In this document: positions 16,104 through 25,453 of the stretch, piece after piece
How positions within the stretch are numbered: position 1 is the first letter of the stretch
How the letters are laid out: each line of letters starts with the position of its first letter
Assembly (NCBI RefSeq): GCF_900155555.1
Contig: NZ_FUHN01000008.1
Coordinates: forward strand, 318,117-382,116
DNA from: Mobilibacterium timonense
Lineage (GTDB): Bacteria; Bacillota; Clostridia; Peptostreptococcales; Anaerovoracaceae
Reading direction: 5' to 3'
DNA: 64,000 nt
Program-made: the position numbers and the translations under genes
The notes under the pieces: generated by a model
What the model was told of the DNA's origin: nothing
The model's input: the letters and a program-made list of their open reading frames with translations, nothing else
The model's database searches: none

Positions 16104-16580
16104 CTATGCCTTCTCTATCTTCATTACCTCGTACTTAACGTCTCCGCCCGGTGTGGTGAACTCCACCAGGTCGCCCACCTTGTGGCCGTCCAGGTTGGAG
16201 CCTACAGGAGAGTCCTTGGAGATCTTGCCGCTGAACGGATCGGCCTCGGTGATGCCGACGATGGTATATGCCTCTTCCTCGTTCGTGAGGATGTTCTTAA
16301 CAGTCACCTTTCTTCCGATGCCGGCAACGTCGTCGGCCAAGTCATCGTCCCCTACGACCTTGGCTGTCCTCAGCATGTTCTCCAGCTCGGCGATCCTCTG
16401 CTCTGTCTCGGCCTGAGCTTCCTTGGCGGCGTCGTACTCGGCGTTCTCGGAAAGGTCTCCGTAGGAAATGGCGACCTTGAGCCTTTCAGCGTTTTCCTTT
16501 CTCGTTACAGAGACCAGGTGATCCAGTTCTTCCTCAAGCTGTTCCTTGCCCTCTCTCGTCATTTCTACAACTTCTGTCAT
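16104..16580 (-). CDS. greA: Transcription elongation factor GreA
   Basis: Rescues backtracked RNA polymerase by stimulating transcript cleavage. The 158 residues comprise the N-terminal coiled coil (MTREGKEQLEEELDHL through QRIAELENML) with the acidic tip motif YGDLSENAEYDAAKE near 40-54, and the C-terminal FKBP-like domain ending GDVKYEV. Full length. AAAGGAGA lies 10 nt before the ATG. It sits 39 nt before lysS; greA-lysS adjacency is common in Bacillota. Confidence 0.97.
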   Translation of the reverse strand: MTEVVEMTREGKEQLEEELDHLVSVTRKENAERLKVAISYGDLSENAEYDAAKEAQAETEQRIAELENMLRTAKVVGDDDLADDVAGIGRKVTVKNILTNEEEAYTIVGITEADPFSGKISKDSPVGSNLDGHKVGDLVEFTTPGGDVKYEVMKIEKA

Positions 16581-16596
16581 CGCGTTATGTCTCCTT

Positions 16597-17706
16597 TCAA
16601 TTCTCCTGCTTATCTATGATATGAACGTTTTCGCTCCCAGTGAGCCTGAGAAGCGCCGTATATCTTGGCTTGAATCTGATAATGTCTCCGACCTCCGGTG
16701 TCGCCGGGGCGTCCTCTACGTCCAGGATAAGGTGGTCTCCCGAGCAGCCGACTACCTGGATGCCGGGATCAAGAGGGATGATGTCGCCCGGGTCGCCGAA
16801 GTCCGCACCGCCGACGGCGCAGAGCGCCCTTTTTCTCATACCCCTGTCCACATAGGTGTTCTTGTGGCCGAAGGCATCCACTCCCAGGGTCCCGATCGGG
16901 TGAGAGGCCTTGAGCTTCACCTCTATGACCTGGGCCTCCAGGGTGAAGCTGTCGTCGTTGAGCATCTCCATCTGGTGGTAGCCATAGCAGGTGCAGGTCT
17001 CGTCCAGCGGTCCTACGAGGATCCCCGCTCCGATCCTGAGCATGTTTACCTTCGCAGGCATGTAGTCGTCGAAGACTCCCATGAGGCTGCTGGTGGCTCC
17101 CCCGGAGACGATCTCCAGAGGGCGTCCGATAAGGCCTTCCACGTCCTCCGCCAGGGCGGCAAGGGCGTCCATCTTGTCCTTCGTCGGCATCACGGAGCCG
17201 TAGCACCCCAGGTTCGTTCCGATGCCCAGGAGCTCGAGGCCCTTCATCTCTTTTTCCACCTTCACCGCGGCGTCCTTGAGTTCCTGGTGATCGAAATACC
17301 CTTCTCTCAGGTCTCCCAGGTCGGCCATGAGGATGACCCCATGGCTGGTGTTCTGGCTGAGAGCCGCCTCGTTCAGGGCCTCCAGGGTCTTCATCTCGCT
17401 GTTCAGGCTGGCGTCGCATATCTTCACCAGCTCTTCCACCTCCGAGAGCATCGGCACGCGGATCATCAGGAGCTTCGCCGGCATGCCTGCGTTCTTTACT
17501 CTGGCCAGCTGCTCCAGCCTGGATGAGGCCAGCAACTCTATCCCGCAGTCGGTGAAGTCCCTGGCCACGGAGACGATGCCGTTGGCGCCTTTGATGACCC
17601 CTGCAACTTTGATGCCGTGGCCTTCGCAGAGTTCCCGCACCTTGGTAACGTTTTCTCTAACCTTCCTGTGGTCTATCACTACCGCAGGATATCTGATCTC
17701 TCCCAT
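16597..17706 (-). CDS. PLP-dependent amino-acid racemase, alanine/ornithine racemase family
   Basis: A 369-residue fold-type III enzyme with an alanine-racemase N-terminal barrel. The PLP lysine is probably K39 in VAGVIKGANG, and phosphate-binding residues are expected around GIGTNLGCYG and IVSGGATSS. It resembles ornithine/alanine racemases of the YhfX-like group rather than Alr, so the substrate is uncertain. The ATG at 17706 follows AAGGGA; a longer frame to 17763 has no binding site. It lies 16 nt before greA and 57 nt after an acyl-CoA synthetase, in the same operon. Confidence 0.85.
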   Translation of the reverse strand: MGEIRYPAVVIDHRKVRENVTKVRELCEGHGIKVAGVIKGANGIVSVARDFTDCGIELLASSRLEQLARVKNAGMPAKLLMIRVPMLSEVEELVKICDASLNSEMKTLEALNEAALSQNTSHGVILMADLGDLREGYFDHQELKDAAVKVEKEMKGLELLGIGTNLGCYGSVMPTKDKMDALAALAEDVEGLIGRPLEIVSGGATSSLMGVFDDYMPAKVNMLRIGAGILVGPLDETCTCYGYHQMEMLNDDSFTLEAQVIEVKLKASHPIGTLGVDAFGHKNTYVDRGMRKRALCAVGGADFGDPGDIIPLDPGIQVVGCSGDHLILDVEDAPATPEVGDIIRFKPRYTALLRLTGSENVHIIDKQEN

Positions 17707-17763
17707 GAGTTCCCTTCTCTCTTCGGGCCATCGGCTGCGCCCTGCAGTCTGAGGTCCATGCAA

Positions 17764-19617
17764 CTAAGCCCTTCTGTTGTCCTTTACGAACCGCCTGATC
17801 TTCATGGCGGTGGTCACGTCAAAAGGCCTCTTCCTTATTATCACCTTGTTTATCTTCTTGAAGGCCGGAAGCTTTTTGTTCACTTCCTCCACCTCTCCCA
17901 TGATCAGGACGTATTCCTGTTCATCGGTGAAGTCCTTCCCCAGCTTGTCCTCCACGTTCTCCTGAGATGTCCTCAGGGTCACGCAGATCCGGTTGTTGTT
18001 CACCGTGCCGGCTTCCTCGTCTCCCCAGACCATGCACTCCTCGATGTAATCGGAGTTCAGCAGGTAGTTCTCCAGCTCTTCCGGATACACGTTCTCCCCG
18101 TTGGCGGTGAGGATCATGTTCTTCTTCCTGCCCGTTATGTACACGTAGTTGTCGTCGGTCATGTACCCGAGGTCACCGGTGTGGAACCAGCCGTCCACCA
18201 TGGCCGCGGCAGTGGCATCAGGGTCCTTGTAGTACCCCAGCATGATGTTCGGTCCCTTGAAGCAGATCTCTCCGACGCCCTCTTTGTTCGGCTCGTAGAT
18301 CATGCACTGGTCCATTGGAAAAACATGTCCTATGGATTCGTTCCTGGTGTGGCCGCCTGCATCGGGGTTCAGTGTCACCATAGGCGAGGTCTCCGTCAGT
18401 CCGTATCCCTGCACGGCTCTGTATCCCAGGTCTGTGAGGAAGTCCAGCACCTTCACGTCGGCGGCTGCGCCTCCAACTATCGGGGTCCTGAGCTTCGAGC
18501 CAAACGTAGCCCTTATCTGCTTCGTCACCAGTTTCGACGGGTCGAGGCCGACCTTTCTGGTCACACGGCTCACCGCAAAGACCGCCTTCAGACTCTTTTC
18601 CTTTCCTTTCTTCCTGACCTCCCTGATGATCTTCGAATAGATCTTCTCAAAGACCAGCGGCACGGCCAGGAGCAGCGTAGGCTCCACCTCCTGCAGATCA
18701 CTGACGATGTACTTGAGCCCCTGACAGAATGCCAGGGAACCCGTGCAGTAGATGGATTCAATGAATGAGCAAGTGCACTCGTAGGTGTGGTGGATCGGAA
18801 GAAGGGAGAAGAAAATGTCTCCCTTTTCCACCTGTATAAATGTCTGGGCCATCATGACGTCGGTGATGATGTTCTTGTGGCAGAGCATCACGCCCTTGGA
18901 AACTCCGGTGGTGCCGGATGTGAAAAGGATGATGGCCAGTCTGTCGTTGTAGACCTCCGCGTCGATGTAGTCCCTGACGCCGCTCTCCGTCATCCTTCGA
19001 CCGGTCTCCCTGAGCTTTTCCCAGGAGAGGATGCCCTTGTCCGGATCTTCGTCCTCCGGCGCCAGGTCGATCCCTATGACATACCGTATGTCTGTGTCTC
19101 CGCTGTCCTTGATCTGGATGAAATCGTCGAAATGCTTTGAATCGGTGACGACGGCGGCCAGGTCTCCCTTCCCGGAAAGCTGGTGCAGCTCTCCCTCGTG
19201 GAGCTCCTTGTCCAGGGGCACGATCACGCCCACGCCGCCGACCACGGCCAGGTAGGTCTCGGCCCACTGGTAGCAGTTCCTGCCGATGACTCCGATGTTG
19301 CGGTCCTTGAGACCCAGCCCCAGCAGCGCCGTTCCCAGCGCGTTCACGTCCTCCAGCACCTGCCTGTAGGTGATGGATCTAAAGGGCTCGTTCCGCCTGA
19401 ACTTCTGGAGGAAAAGAGTCCTGTCCCCATCCGTCGTGGCCCTCTTCTGGAGCATCTGCCGTATGTCCGTCACGGCGTCCCTCCACCTGTATAGCACGCA
19501 TGGATCCGGGCTCCCGTTGAGCTCCTCCATGAACCGCTCCATCTCCTCCATTTCCCTGGCCTTGACCGCCAGGTACTCAGAAGACTGGTTTTCCGGATTT
19601 GTCAGTTGATCCCACAT
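17764..19617 (-). CDS. AMP-binding acyl-CoA synthetase (long-chain type), copy 1
   Basis: ATP-dependent activation of a carboxylic acid, probably fatty, to acyl-CoA through an acyl-AMP. The adenylate-forming motifs are all present: P-loop FTSGTTGVSKG near 212, YGLTETSPMV, and GWFHTGDLGYMTDDNYVYITG followed by GRKKN with the C-terminal catalytic Lys region. 617 residues from the ATG at 19617, chosen because GGAGAGG precedes it; a GTG at 19683 overlaps the upstream gene but lacks a site. It is paralogous to its upstream neighbour. A role in fatty-acid or phospholipid recycling is inferred from the family only. Confidence 0.9.
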   Translation of the reverse strand: MWDQLTNPENQSSEYLAVKAREMEEMERFMEELNGSPDPCVLYRWRDAVTDIRQMLQKRATTDGDRTLFLQKFRRNEPFRSITYRQVLEDVNALGTALLGLGLKDRNIGVIGRNCYQWAETYLAVVGGVGVIVPLDKELHEGELHQLSGKGDLAAVVTDSKHFDDFIQIKDSGDTDIRYVIGIDLAPEDEDPDKGILSWEKLRETGRRMTESGVRDYIDAEVYNDRLAIILFTSGTTGVSKGVMLCHKNIITDVMMAQTFIQVEKGDIFFSLLPIHHTYECTCSFIESIYCTGSLAFCQGLKYIVSDLQEVEPTLLLAVPLVFEKIYSKIIREVRKKGKEKSLKAVFAVSRVTRKVGLDPSKLVTKQIRATFGSKLRTPIVGGAAADVKVLDFLTDLGYRAVQGYGLTETSPMVTLNPDAGGHTRNESIGHVFPMDQCMIYEPNKEGVGEICFKGPNIMLGYYKDPDATAAAMVDGWFHTGDLGYMTDDNYVYITGRKKNMILTANGENVYPEELENYLLNSDYIEECMVWGDEEAGTVNNNRICVTLRTSQENVEDKLGKDFTDEQEYVLIMGEVEEVNKKLPAFKKINKVIIRKRPFDVTTAMKIRRFVKDNRRA

Positions 19618-19679
19618 TTCGCCTCTCCTCGTTCTCGGGCTGATGAAAAAACGTATACGGTTGTGCCCCGCGTGGCGCA

Positions 19680-21497
19680 TCACCTGAAAGTACGGTCGTC
19701 GTACTTGTATTCGTAATTTGCTTCCTCGAAGCGCTTGATCTTGAGTGTGGTGGTCTTCACGAACTCCTTGTCCCTCACCTCGAACCTCCGCACTCTCTTG
19801 TACGGCGGCATCTTGGCGTTGGCCTCCTCCACCGCGGCGCTCAGGATGCTGGCGATCTCCTTGTCGGATGTAGCCCCGATCTCCTTGAGGGCGGCCATCT
19901 CAGGATAGATGATAGCCGTGCAGAGCAGGTCTCCCTTGCTCTCCTCCGGTTTGCCATAAACCAGGACCTCGTTGATGTACGGGTTCAGGAGCAGGTAGTA
20001 CTCCACTTCTTCAGGGAAGATGTTCTTCCCGCCCTTTGTCACGATCACGTTCTTCTTGCGGCCCGTGATGTACACGAAGCCGTCCTCGTCCATGTATCCG
20101 TAGTCTCCAGTCTGGAGCCATCCGTTCACTATTGTCTTCTCGGTGTTCTCCGGGTCCTTGTAGTAGCCCATCATCACCGATGGCCCTTTACAGATGATCT
20201 CTCCGATACCGGTCTCGTCCTGGTCGATCACCCTGACCTCCGTGCCCGGCATCACCTTTCCTGCGGCGTTGGCCTTGCTGTACCTGTCGGTGTTCATGGC
20301 GATGATCGGAGCGTTCTCGGTCATTCCGTAACCCTGGATTATCGGCAGACCCATGGCCTGGAACTCGATGATCACCTTAGGGTCGATCGCAGCTCCGCCG
20401 GCGATGAGGCAGTACAATTTATCGCCGAAGATCTGGTGTACCGGCTTGAACATCCGCTTCGTCACCGAAGGCCTGTTCTGGAGGTTCAGCCTCTTGGAAA
20501 GGGCGATCGCCCTCCTCAGCTGCTCAGAGCTGCCGCTCTTCTCCGCCTGGTGCCAGATCTTCCTGTAGATGTTTTCGAATATCAGAGGCACTCCCAGCAT
20601 GATGCAGCAGCCGGCGTCCACGAAGTTGGTCTGTATGTGCTTCAGGCCCTCGCAGATGACCACCGTCGCTCCCTGGTAAAAGCACGTCATGATGGTGCAT
20701 GTGCACTCGTATGCGTGGTGTATCGGGAGCACGGAAAGGACTCTCCCGCCTTCCGGTATGTGGAAGTACTTGCTCATGTTCACTACGTTCTGTGTCAGGT
20801 TCCTGTGGGAGAGCATCGCTCCCTTGGCCAGTCCCGTCGTGCCCGATGTGAACAGTATCGTGGAAAGGTCTTCCTGGTCCACCTCCTGCTCCATGTAGAT
20901 CCGGTCTCCTGCGGCCAGGCGCTCCCGGCCTTTTTCGATGAGCTCGGACTGAAGCAGTATCTCAGCCTTGCTGCCGAAAGCGTTGAGACGAGCGCCGTCA
21001 GGCCCTTCCTTTTCCTGGAGATACTTGTCAACATCATCGACCGGTGAATCCATGATCACCAGGTACTTCAGCTCGGGGAGCTGATCCAGGAAGGAACCGA
21101 TCTTGTCCGCCATCTTGGCCGAGGCAAAGAGGAGCTTCACGTCCGCCCTGGTCAGGAGGTTGACCATCTCTCCCTCCTCCAGGTTCTTGTCTATCGGGAC
21201 CACAACACCCGCTCCCGAGGCGATGGTGAAGTAGGAAAGCACCCACCTGTAGCTGGACTCTCCAACTACGGCCATGTTCTCGCCCTTGAGTCCCATATTC
21301 AGGAGGGACGTGCCAAGACCGTTCATCTTGCGGTAAAAATCCTGGTAGGTTATGTGCTTCCACGGCTCGCCGTGAACGTCCTTGTACATGTAAGCCCACC
21401 TGTCAGGGTATCTGTTGACAGTAGCCCTTATGAACTCACGGATGGTCTCCACGTATTCCACCTTGTACAGGCTGTTTTCATATTTCCTGCTGTTCAA
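19680..21497 (-). CDS. AMP-binding acyl-CoA synthetase (long-chain type), copy 2
   Basis: 605-residue paralogue of the neighbouring synthetase. Motifs: FTSGTTGLAKGAMLSH near 219, YGMTENAPII, and TGDYGYMDEDGFVYITG with GRKKN. The start is a TTG at 21497 with GGGGG 8 nt upstream; the nearby ATG is out of frame and stops at once, so TTG is the best choice. The two synthetases share the same domain layout and are probably an old tandem duplication with distinct chain-length preferences. Confidence 0.9.
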   Translation of the reverse strand: MNSRKYENSLYKVEYVETIREFIRATVNRYPDRWAYMYKDVHGEPWKHITYQDFYRKMNGLGTSLLNMGLKGENMAVVGESSYRWVLSYFTIASGAGVVVPIDKNLEEGEMVNLLTRADVKLLFASAKMADKIGSFLDQLPELKYLVIMDSPVDDVDKYLQEKEGPDGARLNAFGSKAEILLQSELIEKGRERLAAGDRIYMEQEVDQEDLSTILFTSGTTGLAKGAMLSHRNLTQNVVNMSKYFHIPEGGRVLSVLPIHHAYECTCTIMTCFYQGATVVICEGLKHIQTNFVDAGCCIMLGVPLIFENIYRKIWHQAEKSGSSEQLRRAIALSKRLNLQNRPSVTKRMFKPVHQIFGDKLYCLIAGGAAIDPKVIIEFQAMGLPIIQGYGMTENAPIIAMNTDRYSKANAAGKVMPGTEVRVIDQDETGIGEIICKGPSVMMGYYKDPENTEKTIVNGWLQTGDYGYMDEDGFVYITGRKKNVIVTKGGKNIFPEEVEYYLLLNPYINEVLVYGKPEESKGDLLCTAIIYPEMAALKEIGATSDKEIASILSAAVEEANAKMPPYKRVRRFEVRDKEFVKTTTLKIKRFEEANYEYKYDDRTFR

Positions 21498-21524
21498 TTC
21501 ATTTTCCCCCGTCGAATATGATCT

Positions 21525-21947
21525 CTATCCCAGTGTGCTGCCGTACCTGGCGTATATCTCCTCGAGCTGTGCCTGCTCTTCTGCGGTGAGCTTCTGCTGT
21601 GCAAGCTGAGCCAGCGCCTCTGTGTCACCGCTGCTGGCGTATCCGAGAGCCTCCTTTACCGTGGCCGGATCGTCGTGGTTCTTGATGATGTTCTCCACCG
21701 TGGCCTTGTCCCGGCTGCTCATCTGAGAGAGGACGCTGTCAACCTGCTCCTGGGTGTAACCCTGGCTGGCCAGGGCCTGGCTCACGGCCTCCTCCGAGAC
21801 CTTCGAGATCAGTTTGTCATACACGAAGAGACGGAAGATCAAACCCAGTGCCACCAAAACGATGATGATGATGGCAAGGACCTTCCGCCACTTTCTGCCA
21901 GTTTTCCTGTTTTCCTTCTTAATGTGCTTTGGGGCTGTTTCAGCCAT
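21525..21947 (-). CDS. Single-pass membrane protein, unknown function
   Basis: A 140-residue protein not recognised by family. A basic N-terminus (HIKKENRKTGRKWRK) leads into one membrane helix (about 24-44, VLAIIIIVLVALGLIF). The remaining 95 residues are predicted helical, polar and Gln/Glu/Ala-rich, outside or at the membrane face if the positive-inside rule holds. GGAGGTAGAG precedes the ATG. It lies between a phosphoribosyltransferase and the acyl-CoA synthetases in one operon. Confidence 0.75.
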   Translation of the reverse strand: MAETAPKHIKKENRKTGRKWRKVLAIIIIVLVALGLIFRLFVYDKLISKVSEEAVSQALASQGYTQEQVDSVLSQMSSRDKATVENIIKNHDDPATVKEALGYASSGDTEALAQLAQQKLTAEEQAQLEEIYARYGSTLG

Positions 21948-21993
21948 CTCTACCTCCGGTTTCCCGGCCGGCGGTGTCCCCTCTTATCCGGGT

Positions 21994-22587
21994 CTACTTG
22001 ATCTCCGGATGGTTGTCGATGTTGTCAGCCTCGGCCGGTTCCTTGATGGAGCCGTCAGGGTTGAATACAGGGAGCTTCTCCAGGTAGATTATGCCGTCCA
22101 TCTCGGTGGCATCTCCTTCCGCCAGGACCGCTTCCCTTGCTGTTATCACTCCTCCGGTGGCTTCTACCAGCTGCTCCAGAGCCCTCAGGGACTCTCCGGT
22201 GCTGATGACATCATCTACGATGAGGATCCGCTTGCCGTTCATGATATCCCTCTCCTGACGTCCCAGGCACAGGGTCTGCATGTGATCCGTCGTAATGGAA
22301 TCGACGTTAACGGTCATGATGTCCTGCATGTACAGCTTCGGGCCTTTTCTCGCAACGATATAAGGCTTTCCCGACTGCCTGGACATCTCGTATGCCAGAG
22401 GAATCCCCTTGCTCTCTGCCGTGATGATGACGTCGAACTCAGGTGACTTTTTCAGAAGGGCCTCTGCCGACGCCACGGTGATCTCCGTGTCTCCGAACAT
22501 GATGAAGGCTCCGATATACAGATCGTCTGTTACCTTGCACAGGGGAAGATGTCTCTCGAGCCCTGCTATCTTCATGATGTGATCCAT
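21994..22587 (-). CDS. Purine-type phosphoribosyltransferase (adenine/xanthine PRTase-like)
   Basis: Type I phosphoribosyltransferase, 197 residues, transferring ribose-5-phosphate from PRPP to a base. The PRPP loop is ILIVDDVISTGESL near 118-131. FDVIITAESKGIPLAYEMS near 51-69 and the flexible-loop segment ARKGPKLYMQ match adenine PRTase-like enzymes. The base cannot be assigned firmly. GAGGAAG precedes the ATG at 22587. First gene of the operon that runs to lysS. Confidence 0.85.
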   Translation of the reverse strand: MDHIMKIAGLERHLPLCKVTDDLYIGAFIMFGDTEITVASAEALLKKSPEFDVIITAESKGIPLAYEMSRQSGKPYIVARKGPKLYMQDIMTVNVDSITTDHMQTLCLGRQERDIMNGKRILIVDDVISTGESLRALEQLVEATGGVITAREAVLAEGDATEMDGIIYLEKLPVFNPDGSIKEPAEADNIDNHPEIK

Positions 22588-22598
22588 GATTCTTCCTC

Positions 22599-22634
22599 TC
22601 AGTCTGTTCTCTTCAGTCTGTTTTCAGTCTGTTC
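22599..22634. repeat. Three copies of a 10-bp repeat in the operon leader
   Basis: TCAGTCTGTT occurs at 22599, 22613 and 22624, directly upstream of the ribosome binding site of the phosphoribosyltransferase gene. On the transcript this reads as repeated AACAGACUGA. Confidence 0.8.
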
Positions 22635-22705
22635 TTCTCTCAAAGTTCATCGAAGGGGCGCGCCCTGCGGTTTTCGCCCGGCCGCCCGCTGTCTGTAACG
22701 GGGTT

Positions 22706-22733
22706 ATTATACCACAGACCTGCGTGTTTTCAA
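22706..22733 (-). promoter_or_regulatory. Promoter of the phosphoribosyltransferase-lysS operon
   Basis: TTGAAA (22728-22733), 16-bp spacer, TATAAT (22706-22711) preceded by TG-G, so an extended -10 as well. The predicted transcript has a leader of about 110 nt. Confidence 0.85.
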
Positions 22734-22810
22734 TGTCTGCGGGTCTCGTCAAACTACTTTCGGGCAGGCTTCACAAAGCGCCCGTCTTCTCTTCTGCCCG
22801 GTCTCAGCGC

Positions 22811-23608
22811 CTACTTCTGTGCGTCGATCTGCTTCTGGAGCTTCTCGCCTTTCGCGATCTCCTTTTTCGTCCAAGGGACCGCCTTGCAGACCGCCACGTA
22901 TCTGGCCTGATCGTACTCGTAGGCGCAGGTGGAAAGGGTGATCAGCTTGTCGCTTATGGTCGCCGTGTACTTAGGCGTTATCTCGGACTTGGAGACGGTC
23001 ATGTCCAGGAAATCCTGCTTCGCCTGGTCGTCTGCGAACGAGGTCTTGTAGGTGTCGCTCACCGCCGGAGTGGTGTAAAAGGAGATGACCTGCAGGTGGT
23101 ACTTGCCCGTCGGTGTCACGTACTCAAGCTGGCTGTGCTGGTCGTAGTAGTCCTGTTCCTTGTAGCTCTGTAGGGACCCGAACATGCTGCCGTCTTTCAT
23201 ATGGTGTCCGTAGATGATGGTGTTGAAATCGCCCAGGTCGTCCTGGTTGTTGCAGTCTATGAAAAGGGTCCCCGCTCCCGCTGCCTCTCCATAGATGTTG
23301 TGGTGGAGGTAGTAGTCGTTGTCCGCTCCCTTGGCCACCGGGTAATTGATGATGGTGTCCTTGGAATACAGCCATCCCGCCACGTTCGGGTCTATGTCAT
23401 GCAGGGCATCGAAATCTATGACTCCCGTGAACTGGTCCGGATCCACCTTTGCTGTCTTTTCTACTTTCTTATAATCCTGGCGGTCCGAGTAGTAGCCCCA
23501 CAGTCCCGTGGCCACCTTGTATCCGCTCACCGCGATTATACCCACGAGTGCCACGATGATGACCTTGTAGGCCGCATCCCTGGCGCCGCCCTTCTTTCTT
23601 TTTTTCAT
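22811..23608 (-). CDS. srtB: Class B sortase
   Basis: Membrane-bound transpeptidase that cleaves a sorting signal and attaches the protein to the wall or builds polymers. 265 residues: basic N-terminus, membrane anchor about 14-30, and catalytic domain with H135 in IIYGHHMKDGSMF, C228 in TLSTCAYE and R236 in DQARYVAV, the His-Cys-Arg triad of class B. Two KTGD-anchored proteins in this window (7572-9428 and 26370-31331) are its obvious candidate substrates, although neither is next to it. GAAAGGCG precedes the ATG. Confidence 0.93.
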   Translation of the reverse strand: MKKRKKGGARDAAYKVIIVALVGIIAVSGYKVATGLWGYYSDRQDYKKVEKTAKVDPDQFTGVIDFDALHDIDPNVAGWLYSKDTIINYPVAKGADNDYYLHHNIYGEAAGAGTLFIDCNNQDDLGDFNTIIYGHHMKDGSMFGSLQSYKEQDYYDQHSQLEYVTPTGKYHLQVISFYTTPAVSDTYKTSFADDQAKQDFLDMTVSKSEITPKYTATISDKLITLSTCAYEYDQARYVAVCKAVPWTKKEIAKGEKLQKQIDAQK

Positions 23609-23642
23609 ATTTAACGCCTTTCGCCTTCATTCAATGCGCTCG

Positions 23643-23672
23643 ATTATAACACGCCCGCCGAAGCTATGGCAA
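23643..23672 (-). promoter_or_regulatory. Promoter of the sortase gene
   Basis: TTGCCA (23667-23672), 18-bp spacer, TATAAT (23643-23648), 35 nt before the start codon. Confidence 0.7.
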
Positions 23673-23747
23673 TGCGGCCCGCCTTGGGTTATCATATTCG
23701 GAGCAGGGCATGGCCCGGAAGGCATGACCCGGAACAGGAGAAGTACT

Positions 23748-25262
23748 ATGAAAAAGAATCGTTTTATGGAGCTGCAGAACGGCAGCGATATACGCGGAGT
23801 GGCGCTCCCGGGAGTCGAGGGGGAAGAAGTAGACCTGACTCCGCTGGACGCCATGAAGATCGGGGCGTCCTTCGCCAACTGGCTGACATACAAGCTTAAC
23901 AAGAATCCGCTGAATCTGAAGATCTGCGTGGGCAGGGATCCGAGGCTCTCCGGGGAGGACCTGGTGGACGGACTGCTGAAGGGAATCGCATATTACGGTG
24001 CTCAGTCTGCCGATGCGGGACTGGCGTCCACCCCGGCGATGTTCATGTCCACGGTCATGGAATACTACGAGTTCGACGCCGCAGTCATGGTGACGGCGAG
24101 CCACCTGCCTTTCAACAGGAACGGTTTCAAGTTCTTCACGGCGGAAGGCGGGCTGAACAAGGAGGACGTGACTTCCATCCTCAAGATGGCCTCCAAGATA
24201 AACATGTCTCCGGATTTTCCATATGAGACCGAAAAAGTCCAGCTCATGGACATGTATTCCGCAACTCTCAGACAGATGATCGCAGGAGGACTCCGCAGTG
24301 ATCTCTCGGGGATGCACATCGTCATCGACGCGGGCAACGGCTCCGGCGGCTTCTTCGCCACGGACGTCCTGGCCCCTCTCGGTGCCGACATCTCGGGGAG
24401 CCAGTTCCTGGAGCCGGACGGGCATTTTCCGAATCACATCCCGAACCCGGAGAACCCTGAGGCCATGGAAAGCATCTGCAAGGCCGTAAAGGATTCCGGC
24501 GCCAATCTGGGTATCATATTCGACACTGACGTGGACCGGATCTCCGCCGTGGACGGACATGGTGAGCCGATAAGCCGGAACCACATAATCGCTCTGGCCG
24601 CCGCCCTTGCTGCCGACGATCATCCGGGCGGGACCGTGGTCACCGACAGCATCACATCCGATGAGCTGCGTGTCTTCCTTGAGAATGACCTCGGCCTCAG
24701 GCACCTCCGCTACAAGCGCGGCTACCGCAACGTGATCAACAAGGCCCAGGAGCTTCGCCAGGCAGGTGAGGACGCCTTCCTCGCCATAGAGACCTCCGGC
24801 CACTGCGCCTTCTCCGACAATTACTTCATGGATGACGGCGCCTTCCTGGCGGTGAACATCATAGTCGCCGCAGCGAAGATCAAGAAGGAGTCCGATGGTC
24901 GCGAGGACATCCGGTCCCTCATCTCAAGTCTGAAGACTCCTGCGGAAGCACGGGAGTTCAGGCTGGACATCGTGGATCCGGATTTCCAGGAAAAGGCCGA
25001 CGAGATCCTCGCCGCAGTCGAGTCTCTGGTTCGTGAAAACGACTGCCTGACTCTGGTGGAGCCGAATTTCGAGGGCATCCGTGTGAATTACTCACTGGAC
25101 GGAACCAACGGCTGGTTCCTTGCCAGGAAGTCTCTCCACGATCCGGTGCTGCCGGTGAACATCGAGTCGGAGCAGGAAGGTGGCGTGGAAAAGGCCGCCG
25201 CTCTGCTCGCGGACTGCCTCGGGGAGATCGAGGGAGTGGATCTGGCGCCGCTGGGGAGATAA
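23748..25262 (+). CDS. Phosphomannomutase/phosphoglucomutase family enzyme
   Basis: Alpha-D-phosphohexomutase, 504 residues, interconverting hexose 1- and 6-phosphates for sugar-nucleotide synthesis. The phosphoserine loop is VTASHLPFNRNG near 137-148, the metal loop DTDVDR near 261-266 and the sugar loop ETSGHCAF near 348-355. KRGYRN binds substrate. ManB-like versus Pgm-like activity cannot be told from sequence. Transcribed divergently from the sortase. The ATG at 23748 follows CAGGAGAAG; the open frame upstream to 23634 lies in the promoter region. No clear terminator follows in 25263-25453. Confidence 0.92.
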   Translation: MKKNRFMELQNGSDIRGVALPGVEGEEVDLTPLDAMKIGASFANWLTYKLNKNPLNLKICVGRDPRLSGEDLVDGLLKGIAYYGAQSADAGLASTPAMFMSTVMEYYEFDAAVMVTASHLPFNRNGFKFFTAEGGLNKEDVTSILKMASKINMSPDFPYETEKVQLMDMYSATLRQMIAGGLRSDLSGMHIVIDAGNGSGGFFATDVLAPLGADISGSQFLEPDGHFPNHIPNPENPEAMESICKAVKDSGANLGIIFDTDVDRISAVDGHGEPISRNHIIALAAALAADDHPGGTVVTDSITSDELRVFLENDLGLRHLRYKRGYRNVINKAQELRQAGEDAFLAIETSGHCAFSDNYFMDDGAFLAVNIIVAAAKIKKESDGREDIRSLISSLKTPAEAREFRLDIVDPDFQEKADEILAAVESLVRENDCLTLVEPNFEGIRVNYSLDGTNGWFLARKSLHDPVLPVNIESEQEGGVEKAAALLADCLGEIEGVDLAPLGR

Positions 25263-25453
25263 CTGCATTTCGGTTTCGGAATAAATTGCATATGCTTTAG
25301 AAAAAACAGGGCAGCTGTATCCTTCGTTTTTCTCAATTCGTTGAGATCGCGAAAGTACAGATGCCATGTTTTTTTATTTTGTATTCAGTTATTTCGTATT
25401 TTTCACGCCGCTCTGGAGCATCAACTTTCCTCCGCCCGGGGCGGCCGCTGCGT

